From: Eubacterium uniforme
GTDB lineage: Bacteria; Bacillota; Clostridia; Lachnospirales; Lachnospiraceae
NCBI RefSeq assembly: GCF_900167115.1
Contig: NZ_FUXZ01000005.1
Coordinates: 166,400 to 230,399, forward strand
DNA: 64,000 bases
Direction of reading: 5' to 3'
Shown here: one piece after another, positions 55,657 to 64,000 of the stretch
Layout of the letters: every line of letters starts with the position of its first letter
How positions within the stretch are numbered: the first letter of the stretch is position 1
Notes under the pieces: model-generated
Seen by the model: the letters and a program-made list of their open reading frames with translations, nothing else
Told to the model about the DNA's origin: nothing
Database searches by the model: none
Program-made: the position numbers and the translations under genes

Positions 55657-57014
55657 TTGATGAATGATTGGGGTGATTCTGCTACACTTTTTACCGTTGG
55701 AAGAAGTATGATTCACGGTAAAGTGTTATATAGGGACATTTATGAACATAAAGGGTTTTACTATTGTGCAATGCATGCACTAGCTGCGGCTATAAATGAA
55801 AAATCATATATTGCAATCTTTGTTATGGAAGTAATTGCATTTGCTGTGTTCTTGTATTTTGTATATAAAACATGGAGATTATTCTTAGATGAGAAGTGCA
55901 TTATGGCATTACCAATATTTGGAGCGCTTGTTATAAGTTCGCTTTCATTTTGTCAGGGTGATTCTGTTGAAGAGTTTTGTATGCCAATATTGATGTATTC
56001 AATCTATGAATTATTTAAATTTCTAAGAGTTAAGGAAGATAAATCTGTTAAGGGCAATATTGGGTTATGGATTATACAGGGTGTGCTTACGGGGATTATC
56101 TTCTGGATGAAGTATGCATTATGTGCTTTTTATATTGGATGGTGTATCTTTATAGCAATTTATTTCTTTAAGAAGAAAGATATTAAGAGTATTATTGAAA
56201 TTGCTTTATTATGGTTAGTTGGAATGATTGTTGCATCTGTTCCTGCAATTATTTATTTTGCAAGTAATAATGCTTTATCAGATTTGTGGCATGTGTATGG
56301 ATATAATTTAATATTTGCATATAAACCTAATGCCAAGGGGAATATGAATTTATTATTGTTTGTATTCTTATCACTGTTCATAAATATTTTATTTATAATA
56401 GCAGGTGTAATAACAGCTATGACAGATAAGCTGGATGCAAATGAAAAACTTGCTATAAGGTTAATGTTTTTAGGCAATGTTATTTATACATTGTTCTTTG
56501 CGTGGAAGGAAAAATATGTACTATTATGTTTCATGCCTATATTTGCGGTTTGGTTCATAGGATTGATGTATTTAATAATTAATATTTTTCCAGAGGATTT
56601 TAAGTTTGAAAAATTACTAATCCCAATTATGCTTGTATCCGTTGTGGTTTCGAGTATTGTATGCATTAATACAAATAAGATTGGTGATAAAAAAGAAGAT
56701 TATGTTCAGTATGAATTTGCTGAAATAATTAATAAAGAAAAAATCCTTCATTGTTGGTTTATCGTGGACAGGAGTGTGGTTTTTATTTTGCAACAGGTTT
56801 GTTACCTACCACGAAATATATTACTTTTTATAATATTCATTTACCTGAAATTGATGATGAAATGGATAGATATATTAAGGATAAGGAAGTTGAGTTTGTA
56901 ATTACAATAGAAAAAGAACCTGAAAATGTTAAAAGAAATTATGAACTCGTAGCAACTAAAGACTATAAGTTTTTATCTGAAACTCAGAAATATTATTTAT
57001 GGAAAGCAAAATAA
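55657..57014 (+). pseudogene. Polytopic membrane glycosyltransferase-like gene, frameshifted
   Basis: The frame from TTG 55657 gives about nine membrane segments, beginning at NDWGDSATLFTVGRSMIHGK. PMT/ArnT-like transferases place this kind of sequence after a first helix, so the N-terminus seems lost. The frame breaks at A6 (56738-56743): one more A would join it to LVYRGQECGFYFATGLLP and the tail to TAA 57014. Without that the protein ends in 45 unrelated residues at 56901. It starts 3 bases after the glyS stop with no RBS. The A-run could also allow slippage, so some full-length product cannot be excluded. Confidence 0.75.
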
Positions 57015-57026
57015 AGGAGGGAGAAT

Positions 57027-57851
57027 ATGGCAATAACAGTCGCGTTATTAGCATATAAAGAGGCTGATAATTTAAGGTGGTTAATACCAAAGATTAAAGA
57101 GCAAGTGGAAACTCTTGGTGAAGAATATAACTTTATGGTTATTGATTCAATGGAGCCACTTGATGATACTGAAGAAGTATGCGATAAATATGGAGTAGTT
57201 TATATAAATCAAGAAGAGCCATATTTTGGTGGAGCAATGAGAACTGCATTTAAGTATGTTAATAATGATAAATTATTAATGCTTGATGCTGATGGTTCAC
57301 ATGATCCAAAATATATTCCGCAGATGTATGAAGCGTTAATGTCGGGTGCTGATCTTGTAATTGGCTCAAGATATGTTCCGGGTGGTTCTACAGTGGATTC
57401 AAAATCATCGCAGGTTATGTCAAAGATTTTAGATACTACATTTAGAATGTTTTTAGGAATAGATGCGCATGATTTTTCTGCTGGATATAGAATGTATCAT
57501 ACTGAGGATGTTAAAAAGTTAAAATTACATTGCAATAATTTTGATACAATGGAAGAAATTGCAATGAAAATGAAACTTAATAAACCAGATCGAAAACTTG
57601 TTGTTAAAGAAGTTCCAATTCATTTCGTAAAAAGAGAATATGGGCAGTCTAAGAGATCTTTAATTAAGTTTATTTTAAGTTTCATTGATACATTATATAA
57701 ATTGGTTGCATTAAGATTCGTTGCTGGAAAGAAATATGATCCTGATAAGGATGATGAAAAAGCGGATAATGTTGCTTTTGGAATGAAAATTTTTACCGCA
57801 ATAGTAGCTGCTTCAATTTTCCTTAAGGTGGTTAAAAAGATATTGAAATAA
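57027..57851 (+). CDS. Family 2 glycosyltransferase (DPM1/PpmS-like) with C-terminal membrane segment
   Basis: A GT-A fold enzyme that would transfer a sugar from a nucleotide donor to a lipid carrier. N-terminal ITVALLAYKEADNL, the DxD-type motif LLMLDADGSHDPKYI and GADLVIGSRYVPGG are all typical, as is the late VPIHFVKREYGQSK. The last 25 residues form a membrane helix (MKIFTAIVAASIFLKVV). RBS AAAGGAGGG precedes ATG 57027. The adjacent broken membrane gene may have used the lipid-linked sugar. Confidence 0.9.
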   Translation: MAITVALLAYKEADNLRWLIPKIKEQVETLGEEYNFMVIDSMEPLDDTEEVCDKYGVVYINQEEPYFGGAMRTAFKYVNNDKLLMLDADGSHDPKYIPQMYEALMSGADLVIGSRYVPGGSTVDSKSSQVMSKILDTTFRMFLGIDAHDFSAGYRMYHTEDVKKLKLHCNNFDTMEEIAMKMKLNKPDRKLVVKEVPIHFVKREYGQSKRSLIKFILSFIDTLYKLVALRFVAGKKYDPDKDDEKADNVAFGMKIFTAIVAASIFLKVVKKILK

Positions 57852-57943
57852 TATGAAAATTGATGACAGATTAAGGTTATTTTTGTATTAATTGTGTTTG
57901 GATACAATATTTGTTAGATGATAAATAGGAAAGAGGATGATGT

Positions 57944-59653
57944 ATGAGCGAATTTAATGAAATTATGAGAAATGCTAAAGGTAGAGAAAAAAAGTATGCT
58001 GCATTTGACCCAAATAAGAATAAGAAGACTATTATAAAATTAGCAGTTGCAGTTGCTATAGCAGGTATATGTTTGTATTTGATAATTAATTGGAATAATT
58101 TGATGAATGATTATAAATTTAATGCTATGTCTGCTACAAATCACTATTTGAAGGTTGAAAAAGCATATGTTGAAGAGTTAGATAAAAAATCTAAAGGATT
58201 CTTGGATGCATTTGATAATAAAAAGAAAAACGATGCTTTAGATAGAATTTTAACTGCTCGTTTTGATGCTACTCCAAAGCTGGTTGATATTTTATTGGAA
58301 AAAGGCATTAAGACATATGGTGCAAAAAATGCAGAATTAACAGTTGAATATTCATCAACAGATACTGAATATTCATCTTTTGTATCAACAAAAATTAATG
58401 ATTCTAGCTTGATTGATTTTATTACTTATAATGATAAGTCTTCTGGAACAAGTTATATGCGTATTCCACAGGTGAATGAAGCTTATGTTCAACTTGATGA
58501 TAATGGTGATTCACAAGGAACTGGAGTACCTGGAGTTGGATCTATTGATAAAGCAACTCCTTTGATTGAGGGTTCTTTCTTTGAAAAGAAAATTGCTTCT
58601 TCAAGAGAAAAAATTGAAAAAATTGAAAAATTAAAAGACGTATATTTTGATTTCGTTAAAGAAAAAAAGTTGGTTAGTAAAGCGAGAGTTACAGAAGATG
58701 TAAATGGAACTACTAATAAGTTTAATTTATATACTATAGAACTTAATGGTGATATAGCTAGTGATTTAGTATTAGAGTTTCTTGAGACTGCTAAAAAAGA
58801 TGATAAGATAAAGGCTGATGTTGTTGAGATAGCAACTAAGTTTGAAAACTTGGTTGGAAAGCCTATGGGGGCACCAACAGAAACCAATACTTTTGAAACT
58901 GAAGAGCCAAAAGAGGAAGATGAACAAAAGGACGATATTACTAAGCATATTGATTATATTAAAGAGATAAAGGATAGCATTAAAGAATATCCTAGAGTTG
59001 TTAGCGTAAAGTTATATACTGATAGTGATGATAACGTTATGGGACATAAAATTGAGTTAAATGCTGAAACAAAAACATCATTCTATTTTGAATCAATGAA
59101 AGCAGAACGTAATGGTAGAATAGGATTTACTCTGGTTCTAAAAAGTAAGGGTGTCGAACAGTTTAATATTAAAGGACACGGTTTATCAGATCTTACAAGT
59201 GTAAGTGCATCATCTACATTTACCGTTAATGATCAAAATAAAGCAAAGAAAATGGTAAAGGCTAGTATAGAAGGATGTGATTTATCACATATTTGGAATG
59301 GTCAATTTGATGGCAAAGTTACGATATCTGCTGATGATATATATAGTGGAGCTAGATTAGTTTCAGAAATAAAGGCTAATTTTGATGATATACATATTAG
59401 TTCTTCTGTATACATTGGAAGTGATAATGTTGGAGCCATAACATTTGATAATAAGAATAATGAATCACCTATTAATAATAAGCCAGATGGCAATAGTAAA
59501 GTTATTAAGTCAAGTGATAGTAAGGCTATGACTAAATATATTCAGGATTTTGATGTTAAGAGATTCATAAAGAAATTTAGTAAAGAGGCTGGTCTTACAT
59601 TTACATATGAAGATTTAGAAGATTTCTTAAGAAAGAAAATGATGGGATTTTAA
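57944..59653 (+). CDS. Membrane-anchored extracytoplasmic protein, unknown
   Basis: 569 residues with a cytoplasmic 28-residue tail, one membrane helix (TIIKLAVAVAIAGICLYLII) and a large external region. It alternates beta-rich segments with an acidic linker (ETEEPKEEDEQKDD, about 322-336). No catalytic motif or named domain was recognised. RBS GAGGATG-like sequence precedes ATG 57944. It sits between the GT2 gene and ppdK; in many Clostridia glyS and ppdK are closer together, so this block may be an insertion. Confidence 0.75.
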   Translation: MSEFNEIMRNAKGREKKYAAFDPNKNKKTIIKLAVAVAIAGICLYLIINWNNLMNDYKFNAMSATNHYLKVEKAYVEELDKKSKGFLDAFDNKKKNDALDRILTARFDATPKLVDILLEKGIKTYGAKNAELTVEYSSTDTEYSSFVSTKINDSSLIDFITYNDKSSGTSYMRIPQVNEAYVQLDDNGDSQGTGVPGVGSIDKATPLIEGSFFEKKIASSREKIEKIEKLKDVYFDFVKEKKLVSKARVTEDVNGTTNKFNLYTIELNGDIASDLVLEFLETAKKDDKIKADVVEIATKFENLVGKPMGAPTETNTFETEEPKEEDEQKDDITKHIDYIKEIKDSIKEYPRVVSVKLYTDSDDNVMGHKIELNAETKTSFYFESMKAERNGRIGFTLVLKSKGVEQFNIKGHGLSDLTSVSASSTFTVNDQNKAKKMVKASIEGCDLSHIWNGQFDGKVTISADDIYSGARLVSEIKANFDDIHISSSVYIGSDNVGAITFDNKNNESPINNKPDGNSKVIKSSDSKAMTKYIQDFDVKRFIKKFSKEAGLTFTYEDLEDFLRKKMMGF

Positions 59654-59660
59654 GTTATTT

Positions 59661-59705
59661 AAAAAGCAGTAATTTAGTTGAATAAACTAATTATTGCTTT
59701 TTTTA
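59661..59705 (+). terminator. Rho-independent terminator
   Basis: Stem AAAAAGCAGTAATTTAGTT / AACTAATTATTGCTTTTT with a 5-base loop and T-run. Confidence 0.88.
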
Positions 59706-59742
59706 TTTGATATAAAATTGTTAATAATTAAACTTTTTTACA

Positions 59743-59771
59743 TTGAATATAAAATGGCCTTATGCTATAAT
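59743..59771 (+). promoter_or_regulatory. Promoter of ppdK
   Basis: TTGAAT (59743-59748), 17 bases, TATAAT (59766-59771), about 85 bases before the gene. Confidence 0.8.
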
Positions 59772-59855
59772 AGTTCATAGTGTGAATTATGGGCAAAAAT
59801 GCTAGCTTTGCCCTATTCCAAAATAAAATACTATAGTGTTTAGGAGGAAACTTAA

Positions 59856-62492
59856 ATGGCAAACAAATGGGTTTATATGTTTAGCGAAGGCGACATGTCC
59901 ATGCGTAACCTTCTCGGTGGTAAAGGTTGTAACCTTGCTGAGATGACAAAAATTGGTCTTCCAGTACCTCAGGGCTTTACTGTAACAACAGAAGCTTGTA
60001 CACAGTACTATGAAGACGGACGTAAAATCAACGACGAAATCATGACTCAGGTTATGGACGGCGTTGCAAAAATGGAAGAAGTTAACGGTAAGAAATTCGG
60101 TTCTAAGGAGAATCCACTTCTCGTATCAGTTCGTTCAGGTGCAAGAGCATCTATGCCTGGTATGATGGATACAATCCTTAACCTTGGTCTTAATGACGAA
60201 GTTGTAGCTGCTATGATCGCAGGTAACGACGATCCAGCATTTGAAAGATTCGTATATGATTCATATAGACGTTTCATTCAGATGTTCTCAGACGTAGTTA
60301 TGGAAGTTGGTAAGAAGTATTTTGAACAGCTTATCGACAAGATGAAAGAAGAAAAAGGTGTTCAGTTTGACGTTGAACTTACAGCTGCTGACCTTAAGGA
60401 ATTAGCAGAACAGTTCAAGGCTGAATATAAGAATCAGTTAGGTGAAGATTTCCCTTCAGATCCTGTTACACAGCTTAAGCTTGCTATTGAAGCTGTATTT
60501 AGATCATGGGATAATCCTCGTGCTAACGTATATCGTAGAGATAATGATATTCCATATTCATGGGGTACAGCTGTAAACGTAATGCCTATGGTATTTGGTA
60601 ACCTTAACAATGAATCAGGTACAGGTGTTGCATTTACAAGAGATCCTGCTACAGGTGAAAACAAACTTATGGGTGAGTTCCTTATTAACGCTCAGGGTGA
60701 AGACGTAGTTGCTGGTGTTCGTACACCAATGCCTATCTCACAGATGGAACAGGAATTCCCAGAAGCTTATAAGCAGTTCCTTGAGGTATGTGATACACTT
60801 GAAAATCACTACCATGACATGCAGGATATGGAATTTACAGTAGAAAACAAGAAGTTATATATGCTTCAGTGTAGAAATGGTAAGAGAACAGCTCCTGCTG
60901 CACTTAAGATTGCTTGTGACCTTGTTGATGAAGGACATAAGACTCCAGAAGAAGCAGTTGCTATGATCGATCCTAGAAACCTTGATACATTACTTCACCC
61001 ACAGTTTGATGCTGCTGCTCTTAAGGCTGCAACACCACTTGGTAAGGGTCTTGGTGCTTCACCAGGTGCTGCTTGTGGTAAGGTAGTATTCACAGCTGAT
61101 GATGCTGTTGAATGGGCTAACAAGGGTGAAAAGGTTGTTCTTGTTAGACTTGAAACATCACCTGAAGATATCACAGGTATGAAGGCTGCTCAGGGTATCC
61201 TTACAGTTCGTGGTGGTATGACATCACATGCTGCCGTTGTTGCTCGTGGTATGGGTACATGTTGTGTATCTGGTTGTGGTGACATCGCAATGGATGAAGA
61301 AAACAAGAAGTTTACACTTGCAGGTGAAACATTTGTTGAAGGTTCTGAAATCTCAATCGATGGTACAACTGGTAACATCTATAAGGGAATCATCCCAACA
61401 GTTGATGCTCAGATCGCTGGTGAATTCGGAAGAATCATGGCTTGGGCTGATGAATTCAGAACACTTAAGGTTCGTACAAATGCAGATACTCCAGCAGATG
61501 CTAAGAAAGCTAGAGAACTTGGCGCTGAAGGTATCGGTCTTTGCCGTACAGAGCATATGTTCTTTGAAGAAGATAGAATTGCAGCATTTAGAGAAATGAT
61601 TTGTGCTGATACAGTAGAAGAAAGAGAAGCTGCTCTTGATAAGATTCTTCCATATCAGCAGGGCGATTTCAAGGCTCTTTATGAAGCTCTTGAAGGTAAC
61701 CCAGTTACAATCAGATTCTTAGATCCACCTCTTCATGAATTCGTTCCTACAGAAGAGGAAGACATTAAGAAACTTGCAGATGCTCAGGGTAAGAGTGTTG
61801 AAGATATCAAGACAATCATCGCAAGTCTTCATGAATTCAACCCTATGATGGGTCATAGAGGATGCCGTCTTGCAGTTACATATCCTGAAATTGCTAAGAT
61901 GCAGACAAAGGCTGTTATCCGTGCAGCAATTGAAGTTCAGAAAGAACATGCTGACTGGACAGTTAAGCCTGAAATCATGATTCCACTTGTATGTGAAGTT
62001 AAAGAACTTAAGTATGTAAAACAGGTTGTTGTTGAAACAGCTGATGCTGAAATCGCAGCAGCAGGTGTAAACCTTGAATATGAAGTTGGTACAATGATTG
62101 AAATCCCAAGAGCTGCTCTTACAGCTGATGAGATTGCTACAGAAGCTGACTTCTTCTGCTTCGGTACAAACGACCTTACACAGATGACATTCGGTTTCTC
62201 AAGAGATGATGCTGGTAAGTTCTTAGATGCTTACTATGATGCTAAGATCTTTGAAAACGATCCATTTGCTAAACTTGATCAGACTGGCGTTGGTAAACTT
62301 ATGGAAACAGCTATCAAACTTGGTAAGCCTGTAAATCCAAAGCTTCACGTTGGTATCTGTGGTGAGCACGGTGGAGATCCATCTTCAGTAGAATTCTGCC
62401 ATAAGATTGGTCTTGACTATGTATCATGTTCACCATTCAGAGTTCCTGTTGCTAGACTTGCAGCAGCACAGGCTGCTATAGCTGCAAAATAG
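59856..62492 (+). CDS. ppdK: Pyruvate, phosphate dikinase
   Basis: The enzyme interconverts pyruvate, ATP and phosphate with PEP, AMP and pyrophosphate; anaerobes use it for glycolysis or gluconeogenesis. An N-terminal ATP-grasp domain (SVRSGARASMPGMMDTILNL) is followed by the swivelling phosphohistidine domain with GGMTSHAAVVARGMG (His near 455). The TIM barrel holds IGLCRTEHMFF, FGTNDLTQM and Cys near 834 in GICGEHGG. 878 residues, complete. RBS AGGAGG precedes ATG 59856. Codon use is the most biased in the window, so it is probably highly expressed. Confidence 0.97.
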   Translation: MANKWVYMFSEGDMSMRNLLGGKGCNLAEMTKIGLPVPQGFTVTTEACTQYYEDGRKINDEIMTQVMDGVAKMEEVNGKKFGSKENPLLVSVRSGARASMPGMMDTILNLGLNDEVVAAMIAGNDDPAFERFVYDSYRRFIQMFSDVVMEVGKKYFEQLIDKMKEEKGVQFDVELTAADLKELAEQFKAEYKNQLGEDFPSDPVTQLKLAIEAVFRSWDNPRANVYRRDNDIPYSWGTAVNVMPMVFGNLNNESGTGVAFTRDPATGENKLMGEFLINAQGEDVVAGVRTPMPISQMEQEFPEAYKQFLEVCDTLENHYHDMQDMEFTVENKKLYMLQCRNGKRTAPAALKIACDLVDEGHKTPEEAVAMIDPRNLDTLLHPQFDAAALKAATPLGKGLGASPGAACGKVVFTADDAVEWANKGEKVVLVRLETSPEDITGMKAAQGILTVRGGMTSHAAVVARGMGTCCVSGCGDIAMDEENKKFTLAGETFVEGSEISIDGTTGNIYKGIIPTVDAQIAGEFGRIMAWADEFRTLKVRTNADTPADAKKARELGAEGIGLCRTEHMFFEEDRIAAFREMICADTVEEREAALDKILPYQQGDFKALYEALEGNPVTIRFLDPPLHEFVPTEEEDIKKLADAQGKSVEDIKTIIASLHEFNPMMGHRGCRLAVTYPEIAKMQTKAVIRAAIEVQKEHADWTVKPEIMIPLVCEVKELKYVKQVVVETADAEIAAAGVNLEYEVGTMIEIPRAALTADEIATEADFFCFGTNDLTQMTFGFSRDDAGKFLDAYYDAKIFENDPFAKLDQTGVGKLMETAIKLGKPVNPKLHVGICGEHGGDPSSVEFCHKIGLDYVSCSPFRVPVARLAAAQAAIAAK

Positions 62493-62521
62493 GAACGCAA
62501 AATGAAGATCATATTTACCTG

Positions 62522-62629
62522 ATGAGCATGATTCTAAGAGAAGATAGAGCGCGAGAAATCGCGCAAATACTAGGCTTAGACGTGATTTTTAAAGGTTTTG
62601 ATCCGATTACAATTGATATTTATATTTGA
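62522..62629 (+). CDS. Possible 35-residue peptide
   Basis: ATG 62522 opens a frame reading MSMILREDRAREIAQILGLD and ending GFDPITIDIYI, between the ppdK stop and its terminator. There is no clear RBS. The composition looks protein-like, so it may be a remnant or a small protein. Low confidence. Confidence 0.25.
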   Translation: MSMILREDRAREIAQILGLDVIFKGFDPITIDIYI

Positions 62630-62640
62630 TTGAAATCCCA

Positions 62641-62681
62641 AATGGGACTGTATAGTGTTACTCTATTCAGTCCCATTTTTT
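62641..62681 (+). terminator. Terminator of ppdK transcript
   Basis: Stem AATGGGACTG / CAGTCCCATT with a 20-base loop, then T7. Confidence 0.88.
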
Positions 62682-62760
62682 TGTGTTTTTGGAAGAATTT
62701 TAAAATTCGACGAAAATTCTACTGACTTTGTGTACGGCACCCTATAGCTAAGAGTAATGC

Positions 62761-62790
62761 TCGAAAAACCGCATAAATACGTGGTTTTTC
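62761..62790. other. Hairpin in gene-free stretch
   Basis: CGAAAAACC / GGTTTTTCG with a 12-base loop. It lies in the 340-base space before the toxin-antitoxin pair, which otherwise shows only fragments of reading frame. Confidence 0.5.
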
Positions 62791-62816
62791 GAAGAAAGGA
62801 GAGGCAAATAATTAAG

Positions 62817-62924
62817 ATGAGACTGCAAGGAAGTAGGAATGAAATTCGCTGGTTTTTGAAAGTACTAGAAATGGACCCAAACAGGTGGAGCAAATCATGT
62901 TGGAATATATTGTGGAAAGCTTAA
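62817..62924 (+). CDS. Possible 35-residue Trp-rich peptide or gene remnant
   Basis: ATG 62817 has AAAGGAGAGG 12 bases upstream and reads MRLQGSRNEIRWFLKVLEMD then PNRWSKSCWNILWKA. Four tryptophans in 35 residues is unusual. It may be a decayed gene; I recognise no family. Confidence 0.3.
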   Translation: MRLQGSRNEIRWFLKVLEMDPNRWSKSCWNILWKA

Positions 62925-62963
62925 GAATGTAACTAAGGTGTGGCTTCATTGATAAAATATGTA

Positions 62964-62992
62964 TTGCTATTGTGCACACAAGTGTGTATAAT
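62964..62992 (+). promoter_or_regulatory. Promoter and operator of the RelB/RelE pair
   Basis: TTGCTA (62964-62969), 17 bases, TATAAT (62987-62992). The near-palindrome TGTGCACAC AA GTGTGTATA (62971-62990) overlaps the -10, as expected for autorepression by the antitoxin. Confidence 0.65.
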
Positions 62993-63025
62993 GAAATTAG
63001 ATATTTTAGTTAGGAGTTGATTAAT

Positions 63026-63331
63026 ATGGCAAAAACAGCTAATTTGTATGCGAGGATAGAACCAGAAGTTAAAGAACAGGCAGAAAGCATTTTGGAAACA
63101 CTTGGAATTCCTGCGTCAAATGCTATTAATATGTTTTATAAACAAATTATTCTTCAGAGAGGATTACCATTCGATGTGAAAATACCTAAATCAAGACTAC
63201 TTGACATAAGTGAGATGACAGAATCTCAAATGGATAAGGAACTTGAAAAGGGTTATGATGACATGAAAGCTGGCAGAATAAAGTCCGCTAAAACGACATT
63301 TGCTGATATCAGAAAGGATTATGATTTATGA
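63026..63331 (+). CDS. RelB/DinJ-family antitoxin
   Basis: A 101-residue protein with a ribbon-helix-helix N-terminus (ANLYARIEPEVKEQAESILE, GIPASNAINMFYKQIILQRG), which binds the operator as a dimer. A C-terminal tail (SQMDKELEKGYDDMKAGR) would wrap the toxin. ATG 63026 follows TAGGAG by 9 bases. It overlaps the toxin gene by 4 bases (ATGA type), the usual coupling in such pairs. Confidence 0.93.
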   Translation: MAKTANLYARIEPEVKEQAESILETLGIPASNAINMFYKQIILQRGLPFDVKIPKSRLLDISEMTESQMDKELEKGYDDMKAGRIKSAKTTFADIRKDYDL

Positions 63332-63651
63332 TTTTCGACATACAGATTTCTGAACAGGCAGACAAGGATTTGCGTGGAATATATGAGTATATAGCATTTG
63401 AACTTTTGTCACCAGAGAATGCATTGGGACAGCTCAATCGTCTAGAAACTGCTATTAACAAACTTGATCATATGCCAGAAAAACATCGTAATTATGAACG
63501 AGAACCGTGGCGTAGCAGAGGATTGAGGGTATTCCCAATTGATAATTATCTAGTATTCCATATTGCTGATACAAAGAATAAAGTAGTAACAGTTATCCGC
63601 GTTATGTATAGTGGAAGAGATGTTGATAAAATATTATCGGAAGATAAATAA
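63328..63651 (+). CDS. RelE/ParE-family toxin
   Basis: A 107-residue toxin of the RelE/ParE fold: MIFDIQISEQADKDLRGIYEYIA helix pair, RLETAINKLDHMPEK and the strand block RSRGLRVFPIDNYLVFHIAD...VTVIRVMYSGRDVDKIL. This YafQ/ParE-like arrangement either cleaves mRNA at the ribosome or poisons gyrase. Which target applies cannot be told from the sequence. The basic and aromatic residues expected for an active toxin are present, so it looks intact. Confidence 0.92.
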   Translation: MIFDIQISEQADKDLRGIYEYIAFELLSPENALGQLNRLETAINKLDHMPEKHRNYEREPWRSRGLRVFPIDNYLVFHIADTKNKVVTVIRVMYSGRDVDKILSEDK

Positions 63652-63694
63652 TGGATAGTTTAAAAAAGGGGCTGTAAAAAAACTCCCCTAACAG

Positions 63695-63731
63695 AAAAGT
63701 AGCTATGAGCTCGCGCTCATAGCTACTTTTT
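63695..63731 (+). terminator. Hairpin inside the IS end
   Basis: AAAAGTAGCTATGAGC / GCTCATAGCTACTTTTT around TCGC. It lies between the IS tip and the transposase, where it would stop read-through transcription from outside. A TATAAT (63735-63740) follows as the transposase -10. Confidence 0.85.
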
Positions 63732-63746
63732 GGTATAATTAGGTTA

Positions 63747-64000
63747 TGCAACTAACTAATTATAAAACCAATGATAATTATACATTAAAACAACTAAAAT
63801 TACCATTAGTTATCGAAAAATTAATTGATATTTCTGATCCGGTTTATACTTTTTGTGATGTAATGGACCACATCGACCTAACACCATACTTTGTAGAAGG
63901 GAAAGGCTACAAAACAGGTCGTCCAAGATGTGATGCAGAAAAGTTACTAAAAGTAATTCTGTTTGCTTTCATGGAGAATGGTTATTGTTCGCTAAGAGAA
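63747..64000 (+). CDS. IS1182-family transposase, 5-prime part
   Basis: ATG 63747 opens a frame (MQLTNYKTNDNYTLKQLKLP ... YKTGRPRCDAEKLLKVILFAFMENGYCSLRE) that continues past the end. The segment GYKTGRPRCDAEKLLKVILFAFM is the N-terminal DUF772-like part of IS1182/IS5-type DDE transposases. The catalytic residues are outside the window, so completeness is unknown. Confidence 0.85.

Larger units (their letters stand above)
63668..64000 (+). mobile_element. IS1182-like insertion sequence, left end
   Basis: The end begins with GGGGCTGTAAAAAAACTCCC near 63668, a typical terminal sequence of this IS group. A transcription-blocking hairpin and the transposase start follow. The element runs past the right edge of the window. 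Confidence 0.7.

Noticed and set aside
1..64000. CRISPR arrays, tRNA or rRNA genes
   Set aside because: I saw no regularly spaced repeats and no cloverleaf or rRNA segments on reading the window.

Overview
The window is low-GC (roughly 30% by eye) bacterial chromosome with strong Shine-Dalgarno sites, many TTG/GTG starts and Gram-positive secreted and lipoprotein signals. The conserved proteins (single-chain PurL of about 1250 aa, family II pyrophosphatase with CBS domains, M16C presequence-protease-like peptidase, PEP-utilising pyruvate phosphate dikinase, era-recO-glyS-ppdK order) point to an anaerobic Clostridia member, most likely Lachnospiraceae. This is inference; no 16S or species marker is present.

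Layout. 1-10.2 kb is mostly core: the end of an orotate phosphoribosyltransferase-like gene, a GH25 lipoprotein, a GntR/ABC exporter operon behind a perfect operator palindrome, an RpoD-like protein without region 4, a membrane-anchored unknown, a pyrophosphatase, shikimate kinase and a LysM-G5-M23 peptidase. A 342-432 bp palindromic structured element follows (copy A), then AraD, a nuclease-helicase fusion, a secreted transglutaminase-like protein and a beta-helix lipoprotein.

17.7-41.4 kb is an accessory surface-protein region. It holds two complete type I toxin-antitoxin loci (holin-like peptide plus antisense RNA) and one orphan antitoxin RNA. It also holds two decayed copies of one alpha/beta hydrolase, each the left edge of a duplicated module whose right edge is a GH25 gene on the minus strand. 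Between the edges lie different secreted proteins: BspA-type LRR, InlB-like repeats, a GDPD, thioredoxin-like, PPC-repeat, and a 2229-residue C39-like peptidase with dockerin-like and LRR segments. A LytTR regulator with two GHKL-type sensor proteins sits in the middle and may control the region.

41.5-63 kb returns to core genes: purL, copy B of the palindromic element directly after its stop codon, a GHKL ATPase fused to a HELVH metallopeptidase, an XRE regulator, the M16C peptidase, era, recO, a lipoprotein, glyS, a frameshifted membrane gene with a GT2 glycosyltransferase, an unknown anchored protein and ppdK. The window ends with a RelB/RelE-type toxin-antitoxin pair and the left end of an IS1182-like insertion sequence.

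The best candidates for something undescribed are the paired palindromic elements. Their core strands are nearly identical, while their outer stems differ in sequence but stay complementary. Next come the triplicated type I toxin-antitoxin family with shared 5-prime hairpins, the GHKL-metallopeptidase fusion and the region-4-less sigma protein.
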